In this document: piece by piece, positions 42,778 to 51,653 of the stretch
Numbering within the stretch: the stretch's first letter is position 1
Layout of the letters: each line of letters starts with the position of its first letter
Source: Paraburkholderia xenovorans LB400
GTDB lineage: Bacteria; Pseudomonadota; Gammaproteobacteria; Burkholderiales; Burkholderiaceae
Reading direction: 5' to 3'
Assembly (NCBI RefSeq): GCF_000013645.1
Contig: NC_007952.1
Coordinates: forward strand, 868,001-932,000
DNA: 64,000 nucleotides
Position numbers and translations under genes: made by a program
The notes under the pieces: generated by a model
Databases searched by the model: none
What the model was told of the DNA's origin: nothing
Seen by the model: only the letters and a program-made list of their open reading frames with translations

Positions 42778-42930
42778 TCACACCGGGTCTTTGTCCGGCG
42801 GACCGTCGGGCTGTTGCGGTTCCTCGGTGTGATGGCCGGGCGACGGCGGCACCAGCGGATCGGCTTCCGGGTCGCGGTTCGGATCGGCGTTCGGATCGGG
42901 AATCGGACTGGTATGCATGTCGTAGCTCAT
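42778..42930 (-). CDS. 50-residue proline/aspartate-rich peptide
   Basis: An ATG at 42930, preceded by AAAGGTG, opens a 50-codon frame beginning MSYDMHTSPI and then made largely of PDPN/DPNRDPEADP repeats and a PPSPGHH, PPDKDPV tail. It is low-complexity, acidic and likely disordered. No family is recognised. It lies between the convergent phnW gene and the PIG-L gene upstream on its strand. Confidence 0.5.
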   Translation of the reverse strand: MSYDMHTSPIPDPNADPNRDPEADPLVPPSPGHHTEEPQQPDGPPDKDPV

Positions 42931-43031
42931 GACGGCACCTTTGAGGGGAGAAGAGGACGGTACGGGCGGCGCGGTCGAACTTGCGCCGGCTGTTCTCTTC
43001 AAGCGTACGCGTTTCCGGCGCGCCGCGTCTC

Positions 43032-43739
43032 TTACTTTTTCACGCGACGGCCTACGCTGAGCTGCCAGTAACGCTCGGTGGCGAAAATGTCGTCGTAATT
43101 GCCCGCGCCGAATGCGCGCAACTGGCTTTCGTAAGCGTTGACGGCTTCACGTTTGAGTTGCGCGCGGCGCTGCAGATCGATCGTATGGCCGGCGGCGCTC
43201 GGGTGGGCCGGTGTCGCGACGATGCCGCGCTGCGCGAGATCGGCGAGCCGTGCCTGCACCACGCCGGGCGTGCGGCGGTGAATCGCTTCTTCATAGCCGA
43301 ACCAGGTCAGATGCGACAGGCGCGGCAGGATTTCGCAGCAGGCTTCGAACACCCGCACGTGATCGTCGTGATACAGGCCGAGCGGCATCAGCAGCGTGTT
43401 CGCGGTCGTGCGATAGATGGTTTCTTCGAGCGCCGCCGCCAGCTTGCTGATCGACGGCGAGTCCGAATACTGGCTGTCGCGAAACGGCATGCGCAGCGGA
43501 ATCGCATCGAGCACTTCCAGCGCGCGGTTATCTTCCCGCGTGCGCTCGTGGATCGCCTGCTGGGCGTCCGTGAAACCCGATTTTTTATCCCATTCGGTAT
43601 GCATCGGCTGCTCGGGCGGCGCGGCGAACACCGTGCACACCGCGGCGTCGGGATGTGCGGCGAGCAATGCGCCGCAACTGAAGACGGCGTCGTCGAAATG
43701 GGGCGAGACGATGAAAAGGCGTGGGCTGGTTTCGCTCAT
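43032..43739 (-). CDS. PIG-L family deacetylase
   Basis: A 235-residue enzyme of the LmbE/PIG-L zinc deacetylase family, with the zinc and catalytic motif SPHFDDA at residues 12-18 and a later histidine pair in YHDDHVRVF. Members remove acetyl from GlcNAc units in lipid- or thiol-linked sugars. It is convergent with the phosphonate operon and 290 bases away, so a shared job (deacetylating the glycan that receives AEP, for example) is possible but unproven. No strong ribosome site precedes the start. Confidence 0.88.
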   Translation of the reverse strand: MSETSPRLFIVSPHFDDAVFSCGALLAAHPDAAVCTVFAAPPEQPMHTEWDKKSGFTDAQQAIHERTREDNRALEVLDAIPLRMPFRDSQYSDSPSISKLAAALEETIYRTTANTLLMPLGLYHDDHVRVFEACCEILPRLSHLTWFGYEEAIHRRTPGVVQARLADLAQRGIVATPAHPSAAGHTIDLQRRAQLKREAVNAYESQLRAFGAGNYDDIFATERYWQLSVGRRVKK

Positions 43740-44255
43740 GGGACGTGTGATGGTTTGCGACGCGCGGGACGTGCACGAGGTTGCTCGACCGGGGCTCGGG
43801 CGTCGCGCCGGTGCCGGAGAAAATGCGGCGTCACATCAGCTTAGGCGGAATTGGCGGGGCTTGCGCGCCGGGTTGGGGTGTGCAAGTGGCGTGCCTGAGA
43901 AGCGCGACGGTTGATGGCGGGTCGGATGGTGTCCGATGGTGTCCTGTAGACGCTCACCGCGGCGGGGGAAGGTTTCCCGGATCGGCTCACCTTTGCGCGG
44001 CGAATGGGCGTCGTTGCTGTGGGCAGCACGCGGCTTTTCGTGCGCGTTGAACGCCTGCGAATCTCAATCCCGGAACGCAGCCTCTGGCGATACGGTGGTC
44101 ACGGTCTATCCGACCCTGCCGTTCCTTGTAATCGCTCACGAATGATTGATAAATCGACTTAAACGATCATATATGAGCGCTCAATTCGATTTTCTTGACC
44201 GGAAAGCAAGACGCGCAGACAATAGGAAACTCATATCACAAACTTTATCGCTTAC
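43740..44255. other. Intergenic region with hipBA promoter and operator
   Basis: No gene is seen in 43740-44140. The last 100 bases are AT-rich and carry the hipBA promoter and a palindromic operator (44164-44179), with a further partial copy (CTCATATCACA) at about 44230-44240. Confidence 0.55.
44164..44179. promoter_or_regulatory. Candidate HipB operator 1
   Basis: CGATCATATATGAGCG, a near-perfect palindrome whose core TCATATATGA is exact. It is closely related to CGCTCACATGTGAGCG at 44280. Two related palindromes about 116 bases apart, around the start of an antitoxin gene, fit HipB autoregulation. Confidence 0.6.
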
Positions 44256-44633
44256 ATGGAAACCGCAAAGCCGCATAAGCGCTCACATGTGAGCGTTAAA
44301 AGAAAGAGAGATCCACTTCCTCCGCCTGTCGCGAGAGCCCTGAAGAAACTCGGAGCCGACCTCGCGCTGGCGCGTCGCCGTCGCCGATTGACTCAGGCGT
44401 CGCTGGCCGAGCGCATCCAGACGTCAGTGGCTACGCTGCGGCGCATGGAGCACGGCGACGAACGTATTTCCATCGGCACGATCGCGCAGGCGTTTCTCGT
44501 ACTGGGTGAGCTCGACAAAATCAGCGGACTGCTCGACACCAGCGGCGATCATATCGGCCTGACCCTGATGAACCAGCAATTGCCGCAGCGGGTTCGCCAT
44601 AAACGCGTCACTCCGGAATCGGGGGCGCTATGA
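44256..44633 (+). CDS. hipB: HipB-type antitoxin, XRE-family DNA-binding protein
   Basis: A 125-residue protein with a central helix-turn-helix (LGADLALARRRRRLTQASLAERIQTSVATLRRMEHGD, about residues 33-70). In the HipBA family it binds operator palindromes as a dimer and holds the HipA kinase inactive. The last four bases overlap hipA (ATGA). The start is uncertain: ATG 44256 and GTG 44289 are both in frame and neither has a clear ribosome site; if ATG is right, the second operator palindrome lies inside the coding sequence. Confidence 0.85.
   Translation: METAKPHKRSHVSVKRKRDPLPPPVARALKKLGADLALARRRRRLTQASLAERIQTSVATLRRMEHGDERISIGTIAQAFLVLGELDKISGLLDTSGDHIGLTLMNQQLPQRVRHKRVTPESGAL
44280..44295. 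promoter_or_regulatory. Candidate HipB operator 2, within the 5' end of hipB
   Basis: CGCTCACATGTGAGCG is a perfect 16-base palindrome matching the operator at 44164. It lies 24 bases into hipB if the ATG start is used, or spans the start if the GTG at 44289 is used. Confidence 0.6.
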
Positions 44634-45931
44634 AGCGGCCCATCTCCCAGCAAAGCGTCCAGGTTGCGCTCGGTCAGGCTGCGCTTCCCGTCGGCGTCCT
44701 GACGTTCAACAAGGACGGCGCACGCGAAAGCTCAACCTTTGCGTATCACGAAGCGTGGCTGCGATCGGCAGACCGGTTCGAGATTTCTCCCGATCTGCAA
44801 CTGGTTCAGGGACAGCAGTTTCGTAAGGCGCCTTCCAGGGACGATTCGATTTTCCCCTTCGCCTTTGCGGATACCGAGCCCGACGGATGGGGATGCCGGG
44901 TGATCGCGCGTGACCACGCAAGGCGTCGCAAGTCGGCGCAGGAGAAAGGCCGGGATGTGCCGCACGCCGGGCTCACGGAGATGGACTACCTGCTGGGTGT
45001 CGACGATCTGAGCCGGATCGGCGCGCTGCGACTCGCGGACGAGGCGGGCAACTATTTGCGCAGCATTGAAGACGGAGGGCGCGGCACGCCGCCCTTGCTC
45101 GAACTGGGTCATTTGATCGGCGCCACTCGCGCGGTCGAAATGAACAGGGAAACCGCAGCCGACCTGAAGTATTTACGCGGGCGCGGCACATCGCTTGGCG
45201 GTATGCGGCCCAAGTGCACGATTCTCGATGAAGATGGGCAACTGGCCATCGGCAAGTTTCCGAGTATCAACGACGACCGCAGTGTCACGCGTGGGGAAGT
45301 ACTCGCTCTTCATCTGGCCGCGGCTGCCGGCATTACGGTGGCGCAATCGCGCATCGTCATGTCGGAAGAGATTCCGGTTGCGCTCGTGCGCCGCTTCGAC
45401 CGCGTGACGAACGGCGGCCGGATTCCATACCTCTCGGCGGGTTCCATGCTGCAAGCCTCACGGCAGGAAGAGCACGCCTATACCCAGATAGCGGATTGCA
45501 TCATCGCGCGTTGCGCGGACCCGAAGCGCGACCTGGAGGAATTGTGGCGGCGACTCGTGTTCAATCTGCTGATTACCAATGTCGACGACCATGTGCAGAA
45601 CCACGGTTTCCTGCACGTCGAGCATGGGCTGTGGCGGCTCGCGCCGGCGTTCGACATCAACCCTTTTCCGGATAAGGACCCCGAGTTGAAGTTATGGCTC
45701 AATGAAGACTACGGGCCGGTCGACTCGATCGAGGCCGTGATGAACGAAGCCCGCTACTTCAGGCTCTCTGCCGATGAGGCGAAACGCATTCTGGGTGAAG
45801 TCCGCAACGCGGTCGGCGACTGGAAACGCGTCGCGAAATCGGCGCCGGTCGGCATGACCGACGACGATCTCGATGCATTCCAGCCCGCGTTCGAAAACGG
45901 GCAGACTGAGGCGGCCGCGGCACTGCTATGA
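44630..45931 (+). CDS. hipA: HipA-type serine/threonine kinase toxin
   Basis: A 433-residue member of the HipA kinase family. Visible are the GTSLGGMRPKCTI ATP-loop (about 187-197), the invariant-lysine block GKFPSINDD, the catalytic TNVDDHVQNHGF (Asp319/320, Asn324) and the metal-binding AFDINP (Asp342). E. coli HipA phosphorylates GltX and stops translation, giving persistence; the target here is unknown. It has the full family length with N-terminal HipA_N subdomain, so it appears intact. It is coupled to hipB by an ATGA overlap. Confidence 0.9.
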   Translation: MKRPISQQSVQVALGQAALPVGVLTFNKDGARESSTFAYHEAWLRSADRFEISPDLQLVQGQQFRKAPSRDDSIFPFAFADTEPDGWGCRVIARDHARRRKSAQEKGRDVPHAGLTEMDYLLGVDDLSRIGALRLADEAGNYLRSIEDGGRGTPPLLELGHLIGATRAVEMNRETAADLKYLRGRGTSLGGMRPKCTILDEDGQLAIGKFPSINDDRSVTRGEVLALHLAAAAGITVAQSRIVMSEEIPVALVRRFDRVTNGGRIPYLSAGSMLQASRQEEHAYTQIADCIIARCADPKRDLEELWRRLVFNLLITNVDDHVQNHGFLHVEHGLWRLAPAFDINPFPDKDPELKLWLNEDYGPVDSIEAVMNEARYFRLSADEAKRILGEVRNAVGDWKRVAKSAPVGMTDDDLDAFQPAFENGQTEAAAALL

Positions 45932-46019
45932 ATCTGGGTGCACCGGCATGCACGATAGTCAATCGACGAAGCCATCGCGCGTGCGAGCAACACAGAACCA
46001 GGGGCAAAAACTACGCCCC

Positions 46020-47525
46020 TTACGCCACCCACGCCGCCGCGCGACCGAACGCCGCCACCATACCCGCGACAATATCCTCACGCAGCCGGCCGTCAGCCAT
46101 TTTCAGCGCATACGACGGATGCCACGTCGGCACGATCAGACGCCCGCCATGACAGATGGTCTGCCCCAGATATTCCGACAGATTGACATGCGCGCCGGTC
46201 AACGCCTTCAGCGCGGTCGCGCCGAGCGTGACGACCACGCGCGGCACGACCCGCGCGAGCTCGTGCTCCAGCCAGTACTGGCAAGCTTCGACCTCGCGCA
46301 GCGCGGGCGTGCGGTGCACGCGCTGCTGCTCGATCGTTTCCCATTTGTAGTGCTTGACGGCATAGGTCAGATACAGCGCCGCGCGTTCGAGTCCGGCGCG
46401 TGCGAGCACCGTGTCCAGCAGATGACCGGCGGGGCCGGTAAAGGGCGCGCCGTTCTGGTTTTCATCCTCGCCGGGCTGTTCGCCGACCACCATGATCGCC
46501 GCCTGAGCCGCACCGGCACCCGCGACGGCCTGCTTCGCGTTGCGCCATAACGCGCAGCGCCGGCAGGTGGCCAACGGGCCGGTCGGTTCGCGCAACGGTG
46601 GCGTGACCGCCGAATATTCGATTGGCGGCATTTCCGGGACGGTGACGGTGCCGCTCTGCGCACCGAGACGGCTGCGCTCGCGCGCGAGGTGCGCGGGCAG
46701 CGGCGGCCCCGCGGGCGGCGTTCTCCAGTAGCGCAACGGCACGGGCGCCGGCGCGCCGTTGAAGACGCTGGCGTAATACGCGAGCCACAGTGCCTCGGTG
46801 GGTTCGCTGGTCGTGGCTTCGCCGGCCATGACGCCCGCCGGTAACGCCTGGCTGGCGGGCTGACTTTGCTGCTGGCCTCCGGTAAAAGGATGCGCGGCGC
46901 GCTCGCCGATGTCTGCTGCCGGCCGGCTGATTCGTAGCAACATGCCATTCCAGAATGCCGCGCCGTGTGGCGTCGCCAGCATCCAGGTGGAATCGCCCAT
47001 ACGCTCGGCGAAGCGTGCGGCGGCGCGCTCCAGCAGATCATGATTCGGCTCGTACCAGCCGACGAATTCCGGCAGCCCCATAGACGGATCGCGCCGCCTG
47101 AACAGGGTGAGCAGCAGCAGGTCGTCGGTTTCTTGCCCGACCGAGCGGACGCGCTGATCGAGCAGCGCACCGTCGCGATCCGCCAGATCGAGGACGTGGC
47201 GCTCGCCGCGAGTCCAACGCCACAGAATGCGGTAGAGCAGGGACCAGCGGTCTGCGGCGCGGAAGCAGGCCGCGGTTTTCAGCCGGGTGAGCAGTTCACG
47301 GGGAATGACGGGAGCGGCGAGCGCCGGAGTGGCGGCGGGGCTGGCCGGAACATCGGCGCTGTGAGTGCCGGAATGGTTTGAATCGTTCGAAGGGCTCGAA
47401 GGGCTCGCAGCGTCCGAATCCCATTCGACCCATTCGATCCGCTCCGGCTCGACCTCTTGCCGCAGCAGTTCCCGCGCCGCGCGGCGCCATGCGGCGAAAG
47501 TCGGTTCGATCGGAATGCGTTTCAT
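46020..47525 (-). CDS. DUF4130-UdgX fusion, SOS-controlled uracil-DNA glycosylase-family protein
   Basis: The 501-residue protein starts with a DUF4130 domain (MKRIPIEPTFAAWRRAARELL, about residues 1-240) and ends with a family-4-type uracil-DNA glycosylase domain of the UdgX subgroup: CRRCALWRNAKQAVAGAG, IMVVGEQPGEDENQNGAPFTGPAG, and LTYAVKHYKWETIEQQRVHRTP. UdgX links covalently to the site of excised uracil through the histidine of its KRRIH loop; here the loop reads QQRVH with that histidine kept. I chose ATG 47525 because it gives the usual DUF4130 beginning. A LexA box lies 55 bases upstream. The radical-SAM partner often found beside such genes is not present here. Confidence 0.88.
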   Translation of the reverse strand: MKRIPIEPTFAAWRRAARELLRQEVEPERIEWVEWDSDAASPSSPSNDSNHSGTHSADVPASPAATPALAAPVIPRELLTRLKTAACFRAADRWSLLYRILWRWTRGERHVLDLADRDGALLDQRVRSVGQETDDLLLLTLFRRRDPSMGLPEFVGWYEPNHDLLERAAARFAERMGDSTWMLATPHGAAFWNGMLLRISRPAADIGERAAHPFTGGQQQSQPASQALPAGVMAGEATTSEPTEALWLAYYASVFNGAPAPVPLRYWRTPPAGPPLPAHLARERSRLGAQSGTVTVPEMPPIEYSAVTPPLREPTGPLATCRRCALWRNAKQAVAGAGAAQAAIMVVGEQPGEDENQNGAPFTGPAGHLLDTVLARAGLERAALYLTYAVKHYKWETIEQQRVHRTPALREVEACQYWLEHELARVVPRVVVTLGATALKALTGAHVNLSEYLGQTICHGGRLIVPTWHPSYALKMADGRLREDIVAGMVAAFGRAAAWVA

Positions 47526-47579
47526 GCGGGCGCGCCGCGGCATGCGCAACGTAACGCGCCAACCCGTGCGGACAAAATA

Positions 47580-47595
47580 CTGTATGGATGTACAG
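47580..47595. promoter_or_regulatory. LexA (SOS) box
   Basis: CTGTATGGATGTACAG keeps the CTGT-N8-ACAG pattern and differs from the 31724 box by two bases. It lies 55 bases upstream of the chosen start of the DUF4130-UdgX gene. Confidence 0.85.
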
Positions 47596-47662
47596 TATGC
47601 GCCTGAACGCCAGTCCGGATCAAGCGTGTCGCGTCGCAACTACGCAAGGCCGGGCGTCACGC

Positions 47663-48250
47663 CTAGACGTTGCGCAGATCCTCAGGCGTATCGACATCGC
47701 GCAAAATGCCCGGATCGTCCACGTCCAGCCGCGTCACCTGTTGCGACATCAACAGGGACCTTGCGCCGGTATCGCCGTCGAGCGCCAGCAGCGCGTCGCG
47801 ATGCTCGATGCCGAAGCCGACCGGATGCCCGCGCTGCCCGTGGTAATACGGCGCAACCAGCGAAGCGCCGCCATCGAGCGTGCGCGCCACTTCTTCGATC
47901 GTCGAGATGGCGATGCGCGGCATGTCCGCGAGCGCGACGATCCAGCCTTCGGCGCCCTCGCTGGCTTCGACGCCGGCTGCGAGACTCGCGCCCATGCCGC
48001 GCTCGGCGTCCAGCGCGAACACCACGTCGCAACCGGCGTCGTTGAGTAGCCGCGCGAGCGCGTCCGAACCCGGCCGCACCACGGCCACCACCTGCGAGAC
48101 GACCCGCAACAGCCGATGCGCGGCCTCATGCGCGACCGGTGTGCCGTCGGGCATGCGCGCCAGCAGTTTATTGTGCAGGCCGTCCGGGTCGAAACGCGAA
48201 CCGAAGCCGGCGGCGAGCAACACGCCAGTGGCGAGCGAGGCGTAGGCCAT
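47663..48250 (-). CDS. mocA: Molybdenum-cofactor cytidylyltransferase (MocA-like)
   Basis: A 195-residue NTP-transferase with the nucleotide loop VLLAAGFGSRFDPDG, the NKLLA and ALADMP segments and the final VDTPEDL block. MocA adds CMP to molybdopterin for enzymes of the xanthine-dehydrogenase family; three subunits of such an enzyme follow immediately upstream on the same strand, which supports this reading over MobA. The start at 48250 gives MAYASLATGVLLAAG; the frame runs on without a domain to 48352. The XdhC-like maturation protein often found with it is not present. Confidence 0.82.
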   Translation of the reverse strand: MAYASLATGVLLAAGFGSRFDPDGLHNKLLARMPDGTPVAHEAAHRLLRVVSQVVAVVRPGSDALARLLNDAGCDVVFALDAERGMGASLAAGVEASEGAEGWIVALADMPRIAISTIEEVARTLDGGASLVAPYYHGQRGHPVGFGIEHRDALLALDGDTGARSLLMSQQVTRLDVDDPGILRDVDTPEDLRNV

Positions 48251-48421
48251 GAGCAGGCACCGGGAAAAAGATGAAGATCGATTGTGCGATGCAACGCAGC
48301 CGTAAGCAAGCGCCAATGCGTATGCACGGCGCTTGCTGTCCGACATTCTCATGCGCGTGCCGGCTTCGTCACGCGACCGGCGTCACACCGAAACCGGCCG
48401 GCGAACACGAAAGCGCGCGCG

Positions 48422-50644
48422 TCAAACCTGCATCGTGCCCATCACCTTGTCGAGCGTGACGGGCAGGTCGCGCACGCGCACGCCGGTGGCGTGATACACC
48501 GCGTTCGCAATCGCCGCGGGCACGCCCGTAATGCCGATCTCGCCGATGCCGCGTACCCCGAGCGAGTTGATAAACGGATCCGGCCGGTCGATAAAGGTTA
48601 TGTCCAGCGAACCGATATCGGCATTGACCGGCACGTGATACTCGGCGAGATTCGCGTTGGTGAAGCGGCCATAGCGGGTATCGACCGAACTCTCTTCCTG
48701 CAGCGCCGCCCCGACGCCCCACACGATGCCGCCCATCAACTGGCTGCGCGCCGTTTTCTGGTTGAGCACGCGTCCCACGTCGTACACGCCCACCACGCGC
48801 GCCACCCGGATCGTGCCGAGCTCGGCATCGACATGCACCTCGACGAACACCGCGCCGAACGAGTGGAACGAGTACTTCTGCTTTTCGTCGCCGGGCTTGA
48901 CGGTTGCGATCGCCTCGATCGGCTTGCCGCCCGAGCGCGCGATGATCGCCGCCGCCGGATCGCGCTTGCCCGGTTGCGAGCGGCTCGTCACCCAGCCGTT
49001 TTCCACGGTGATGTCGTCGAGCGCGATGCCGTGCACGGGCGAGGCCCGATCGGCGAGCGCCAGCGCGATCAACTGGCTGCGCGCCTGGCTCGCCGCGTCG
49101 TGCACGGCGGGCGAGACGCTCGCGGCCGATTGCGAGCCGCCCGACACAGGCGCTCTGGGCAGCGACGAATCGCCGAGCGCGAAGTGGATGTTTTCCGGCG
49201 CGAAGCCGAGCGCGTCCGCGGCCACCTGGGTCATCACGGTGTAGGTGCCCGTGCCGATATCCTGGGTGCCGGAGGCGACCATCGCGGTGCCGTCCGGCAA
49301 GATTCGCGCAATCGCGCTGGCTTCGCTGCGATTGGCCGGATAGGTCGCGGTGGCCATGCCCATGCCGATCAGCGTGCCGCCATTGCGCATCGAGCGCGGG
49401 GCGCTCGTGCGCCGCGACCAGCCGAATTTCTCGGCGCCGATCTGATAGCACTCGCGCAAGGACTTGCTCGACCACGGCTTGTTTTCCTGCGGGTCGGCAT
49501 CGGCGTAATTCTTGATGCGCAGCGCGAGCGGATCCATTTTCAAGGCCGCCGCGAGTTCGTCCATTGCCGATTCGAGCGCGAACGAACCGGTTGTTTCTCC
49601 CGGCGCGCGCATGAAGGTCGGCGTGCCCAGATTGAGCGGCACGATGCGGTGCGTGGTCACCTGATTGGGCACCGCGTACAGCATGCGTGTGACCATGCAG
49701 CAGGTCTCGGTCCAGTCTTCGATCACCGACGTGTTCGAAATGCTGTCGTGACGCATGGCGGTCAGCGTGCCGTCGCGCCGTGCGGCGAGCACGAAGTGCT
49801 GCTCGGTGTGCGGACGCGCGCCGACCGGGCCGAACATCTGCGGCCGTTCGAGCACGAGCCGCACGGGCCGCCCGGTCTGTTTCGCCGCCATTGCGCACAA
49901 CGACACATGCGACCACGACGAGCCCTTGCAACCGAAGCCGCCACCCACGAACGGCGAAATCACGCGCACGTCGGCGGGCGAAATGCCGAGCGTCTTCGCG
50001 ACCGCCTGCGCCGCGCTGCTGACGCCTTGGGTCGAATCGTAGAGCGTGAGTTGCGGGCCGTCCCAGCGCGCCATCGTGGCGTGCGGCTCCATCGGGTTGT
50101 GATGTTCGATCGGCGTGGTATAGGTCGCGTCCACGTGCACCGTGCCGCTTTGCATGCCGTCGTCGAAGCTGCCGCGCTGCGTGTCGGTTTGCCGGCCTTG
50201 AGGCTTGTCGGGGGCGTGAGCGTTCGGTTTGGCCTGCGCGAAGTCCGTGACCGCGGCGCCGCTCTGATAGGCGATGCGCAACTGGCGGGCGGCGTCGGTG
50301 GCATGTTCGAGCGTATCGGCCACCACCACGGCGACCGGCTCGTTGCTGTAATGAACCTGGTTGTCCTGAAGCAGCGACAGGCGGCGTCCGGCCGGCGGCG
50401 CCAGCGCGGGCTTGCCGCCGTTGGGCAAGCGCGGCGCGTTCTGATACGTCATCACGAGCAGCACGCCGGGCAGCGCCTCTGCGCGGCTCGCATCGATCGA
50501 CGCAATGGTGCCGCGCGCAATCGTGCTGGTGACGAGTACCGCATGCGCGAGACGTGCTTCAGGAAATTCGCCGGCATAGCGCGCCTCGCCGGTGACTTTG
50601 AGCAGACCGTCGGTGCGGTCGAACGGTTGACCGATCAGATTCAT
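48422..50644 (-). CDS. paoC: Molybdopterin-binding large subunit, PaoC-like aldehyde oxidoreductase
   Basis: A 740-residue subunit with the xanthine-dehydrogenase-family Mo-binding fold: GQPFDRTDGLLKVTGEARYAGE at the N-terminus, FVGGGFGCKG, MRAPGE, GTQDIGTGTYTV, and the catalytic glutamate in RGIGEIGITGVPAAIAN. It oxidises aldehydes (aromatic ones in E. coli PaoABC) at a Mo-cytosine-dinucleotide centre. The start at 50644 overlaps paoB (ATGA). Length and arrangement match E. coli PaoC closely. The frame upstream of 50644 is the paoB gene read in another phase. Confidence 0.9.
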   Translation of the reverse strand: MNLIGQPFDRTDGLLKVTGEARYAGEFPEARLAHAVLVTSTIARGTIASIDASRAEALPGVLLVMTYQNAPRLPNGGKPALAPPAGRRLSLLQDNQVHYSNEPVAVVVADTLEHATDAARQLRIAYQSGAAVTDFAQAKPNAHAPDKPQGRQTDTQRGSFDDGMQSGTVHVDATYTTPIEHHNPMEPHATMARWDGPQLTLYDSTQGVSSAAQAVAKTLGISPADVRVISPFVGGGFGCKGSSWSHVSLCAMAAKQTGRPVRLVLERPQMFGPVGARPHTEQHFVLAARRDGTLTAMRHDSISNTSVIEDWTETCCMVTRMLYAVPNQVTTHRIVPLNLGTPTFMRAPGETTGSFALESAMDELAAALKMDPLALRIKNYADADPQENKPWSSKSLRECYQIGAEKFGWSRRTSAPRSMRNGGTLIGMGMATATYPANRSEASAIARILPDGTAMVASGTQDIGTGTYTVMTQVAADALGFAPENIHFALGDSSLPRAPVSGGSQSAASVSPAVHDAASQARSQLIALALADRASPVHGIALDDITVENGWVTSRSQPGKRDPAAAIIARSGGKPIEAIATVKPGDEKQKYSFHSFGAVFVEVHVDAELGTIRVARVVGVYDVGRVLNQKTARSQLMGGIVWGVGAALQEESSVDTRYGRFTNANLAEYHVPVNADIGSLDITFIDRPDPFINSLGVRGIGEIGITGVPAAIANAVYHATGVRVRDLPVTLDKVMGTMQV

Positions 50645-51642
50645 GCGACACCTCCCGCGTGGCCGGCGGCCTGATTCACTGCGCGCACGATCGCGCGCTG
50701 CGCGAGCTGCACCTTGAAACGATTGTCGTGTTGCGGCCGCGCGTCGCGTAAGGCAGCGGCGGCGGCGTTTTTCAACGTGGCTTGCGTGAGCGGCTGGCCG
50801 TTGAGCATCTGTTCCGCGGCGCTCGCGCGCCACGGCTTGTGCGCGACGCCGCCCAACGCGATACGCGCGGTCCTCACGCGATCGCCGTCCATCTGCAAAG
50901 CGGCGGCGACGGAGACCAACGCGAATGCGTAACTGGCGCGGTCACGCACTTTCAGATAATGGGAGTTCGCGCTGAAGAGCGGCGGCGGCAGATCGACGGC
51001 GGTAATCAGTTCGCCGGGCTGCAAGGTCGTATCGACATCGGGCCGCTCGCCAGGCAGCCGGTGAAAATCGGCGAACGCAATGGTCCGCTCGCCGGCGGGG
51101 CCGCTCACGCGAACCACGGCATCGAGCGCGGCGAGCGCCACGCTCATGTCCGACGGATTCACCGCGATGCATTGGGGACTCGCGCCGAGAATCGCATGCG
51201 TGCGATTGTGGCCGTCGAGCGCCGCGCAACCGCTACCGGGTGTGCGCTTGTTGCATTGCGTGAAGGCCGTATCGTAGAAGTAGCCGCAACGGGTGCGTTG
51301 CAGCAGATTACCGCCGACCGTCGCCATATTGCGCAGTTGCGAAGAAGCGCCCGCTAAAAACGCTTGCGACAGCAACGGGTATTGTTCGCGCACCAGCGCG
51401 TGATTGGCCGCATCGCTATTGCGCACCAGAGCGCCGATCCGGATGCCGCCGTCAGGCAGCGTCGTAACGGTATCGAGTCCGCCAATATGCGTGATATCGA
51501 TCAGCCGCGCCGGCCGCGTCACGCCGCCCTTCATCAGATCGAGCAGATTGGTGCCGCCGCCGATGAATACCGCACCCGGCTGCTGCGCCGCCCGCACTGC
51601 GCCGGCGACGTCGCCGGCGCGTTCGTAAGAGATCGCATCCAT
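50641..51642 (-). CDS. paoB: FAD-binding subunit, PaoB-like
   Basis: A 333-residue FAD subunit: AVFIGGGTNLLDLMKGG binds FAD, followed by ATVGGNLLQRTRCGYFYDTAFTQCNKRTPGSGC, a cysteine-rich insertion that in E. coli PaoB binds an extra [4Fe-4S] cluster. This insertion separates it from ordinary xanthine-dehydrogenase FAD subunits and supports the PaoABC assignment. It passes electrons from the Mo centre to an external acceptor. It overlaps paoC by four bases and lies 11 bases after paoA. Confidence 0.9.
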   Translation of the reverse strand: MDAISYERAGDVAGAVRAAQQPGAVFIGGGTNLLDLMKGGVTRPARLIDITHIGGLDTVTTLPDGGIRIGALVRNSDAANHALVREQYPLLSQAFLAGASSQLRNMATVGGNLLQRTRCGYFYDTAFTQCNKRTPGSGCAALDGHNRTHAILGASPQCIAVNPSDMSVALAALDAVVRVSGPAGERTIAFADFHRLPGERPDVDTTLQPGELITAVDLPPPLFSANSHYLKVRDRASYAFALVSVAAALQMDGDRVRTARIALGGVAHKPWRASAAEQMLNGQPLTQATLKNAAAAALRDARPQHDNRFKVQLAQRAIVRAVNQAAGHAGGVA

Positions 51643-51653
51643 GCTGTCACCCC

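Noticed and set aside
48284..50674. A 796-codon plus-strand frame across paoC
   Set aside because: Antisense shadow of the molybdopterin subunit; composition is Arg/His/Ala-rich with no recognisable fold.
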